The position numbers and the translations under genes were made by a program. Below the pieces are notes generated by a model. That model was not told the origin of the DNA. It did no database searches and saw nothing but the letters and a program-made list of their open reading frames with translations. Shown piece by piece: positions 63,685 through 64,000 of a DNA stretch of 64,000 bases. How positions within the stretch are numbered: the first letter of the stretch is position 1; every line of letters begins with the position of its first letter. Origin of the DNA: JBLHLB01 sp047618505 (GTDB taxonomy: Bacteria; Planctomycetota; UBA1135; GCA-002686595); assembly GCA_047618505.1 (NCBI GenBank), contig JBLHLB010000001.1, positions 1 to 64,000 of the forward strand. The letters run 5' to 3'.

Positions 63685-64000
63685 TCAGTCTAAGGAGATG
63701 TCGTCACCTGCGCCGCCATCATCGACACCATTCGGACCGTTGGAATAGAGCGTGTAGGCTCCATCTTCGCCGGGGGTGTAGTTCAGCGGTTGCATCCAGG
63801 CATCCATCGGGTATTCGCCATTGAGGAAGTCGGCGTGGGCGTGGGCGGGTGTTTCGGGCGCCATCATCTCGATAATGCTCTTCGGCAGCGCTCCATCGTG
63901 CTCCACCTGGAAGACGGTCACCGCACTATCGACCAATAGCAGGTTTGCCATTGTTTGAGCGAGACTCTCTTCCGAAGAAGTGGCCGTGCTTTTTGTCTCA
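63685..64000 (-). CDS. GspG-like pseudopilin (type II secretion), 5' truncated by window edge
   Basis: The frame is open to the window edge, so only the last about 105 codons are present; the prepilin peptide and hydrophobic helix lie outside. The C-terminal pattern YPMDAWMQPLNYTPGEDGAY and TLYSNGPNGVDDGGAGDD matches the GspG major pseudopilin, where Asp residues in the last loop bind calcium. Relatives share the PDAWG-like turn (here PMDAWMQ). It directly precedes the DUF374 gene, an unusual partner for a secretion pilin. Confidence 0.82.
   Translation of the reverse strand, partial: ETKSTATSSEESLAQTMANLLLVDSAVTVFQVEHDGALPKSIIEMMAPETPAHAHADFLNGEYPMDAWMQPLNYTPGEDGAYTLYSNGPNGVDDGGAGDDISLD

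Overview
The window is a GC-rich, gene-dense stretch of a bacterial chromosome that most resembles the PVC group, probably Planctomycetota. The evidence is the gene mix. It includes a very large PVC-type lipoprotein with a dehydrogenase-like propeller and a C-terminal heme CxxCH, and several exported PQQ-like propellers of the 'WPQYRGPDGTG' type. It also includes sulfatases, two sialate O-acetylesterase-type (SASA) proteins, and an ECF sigma factor translationally coupled to a Ser/Thr kinase with a WD40-like tail. RNase HIII and a B12-dependent ribonucleotide reductase also fit. The genus cannot be fixed from this sequence alone.

Layout. 1-1980: the 3' part of feoB. 2446-2839: a possible broken small gene and two strong hairpins. 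2858-8231 (minus): PilZ protein, a sulfatase-superfamily lipoprotein, a DsbD-like reductase read through an in-frame UGA, and a CDF cation transporter. 8341-13783: an exported protein, nrdJ and murJ. 13953-16882: small membrane proteins, a SRPBCC protein and a canonical sulfatase. 17214-28399: an accessory block of secreted carbohydrate-related proteins (two SASA proteins, a zincin lipoprotein, the PVC heme lipoprotein and a BNR-type propeller) with apparent gene remnants. 28400-31421 is sparse, holding a coupled pair of tiny membrane proteins and a renalase-like flavoprotein. 31422-37311: PQQ-like propellers flanking a SRPBCC/flavoprotein/membrane-protein operon. 37746-41818: sigma factor and kinase. 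41937-47489: GNAT fusion, AHSA1 protein with a frameshifted ArsR regulator, PQQ/EF-hand protein, DUF6265 protein and glutaminyl cyclotransferase. 47619-64000 is mostly housekeeping: yqeY-gyrA, flavin reductase, a decayed hydrolase, M48 protease, dapF-rnhC, cystathionine beta-synthase-like enzyme, and an operon running from a GspG-like pseudopilin (cut by the window edge) through DUF374, DUF72 and an alpha/beta hydrolase to a GT2 enzyme.

The main discovery is at 4773-7136 (minus). Two open frames that look like a truncated DsbD and an orphan 94-residue ORF are in the same frame, separated by one UGA. That UGA sits where the first Cys of the thioredoxin CxxC motif belongs, giving U-G-V-C. Starting 9 nt after it is a hairpin with a GGUC apical loop and a bulged UU on its 5' side, closely matching a bacterial SECIS element. 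I read this as one selenoprotein gene. Its true stop overlaps by one base the start of the sulfatase-like gene, so translation of that gene may depend on UGA readthrough.

Other notable points are a sulfatase-fold lipoprotein with Thr in the catalytic Cys position, a tandem SASA protein whose second domain has lost its nucleophile, a decayed copy of the nrdJ C-terminal tail beyond the nrdJ terminator, a one-base frameshift in an ArsR gene, and an internally deleted alpha/beta-hydrolase pseudogene.
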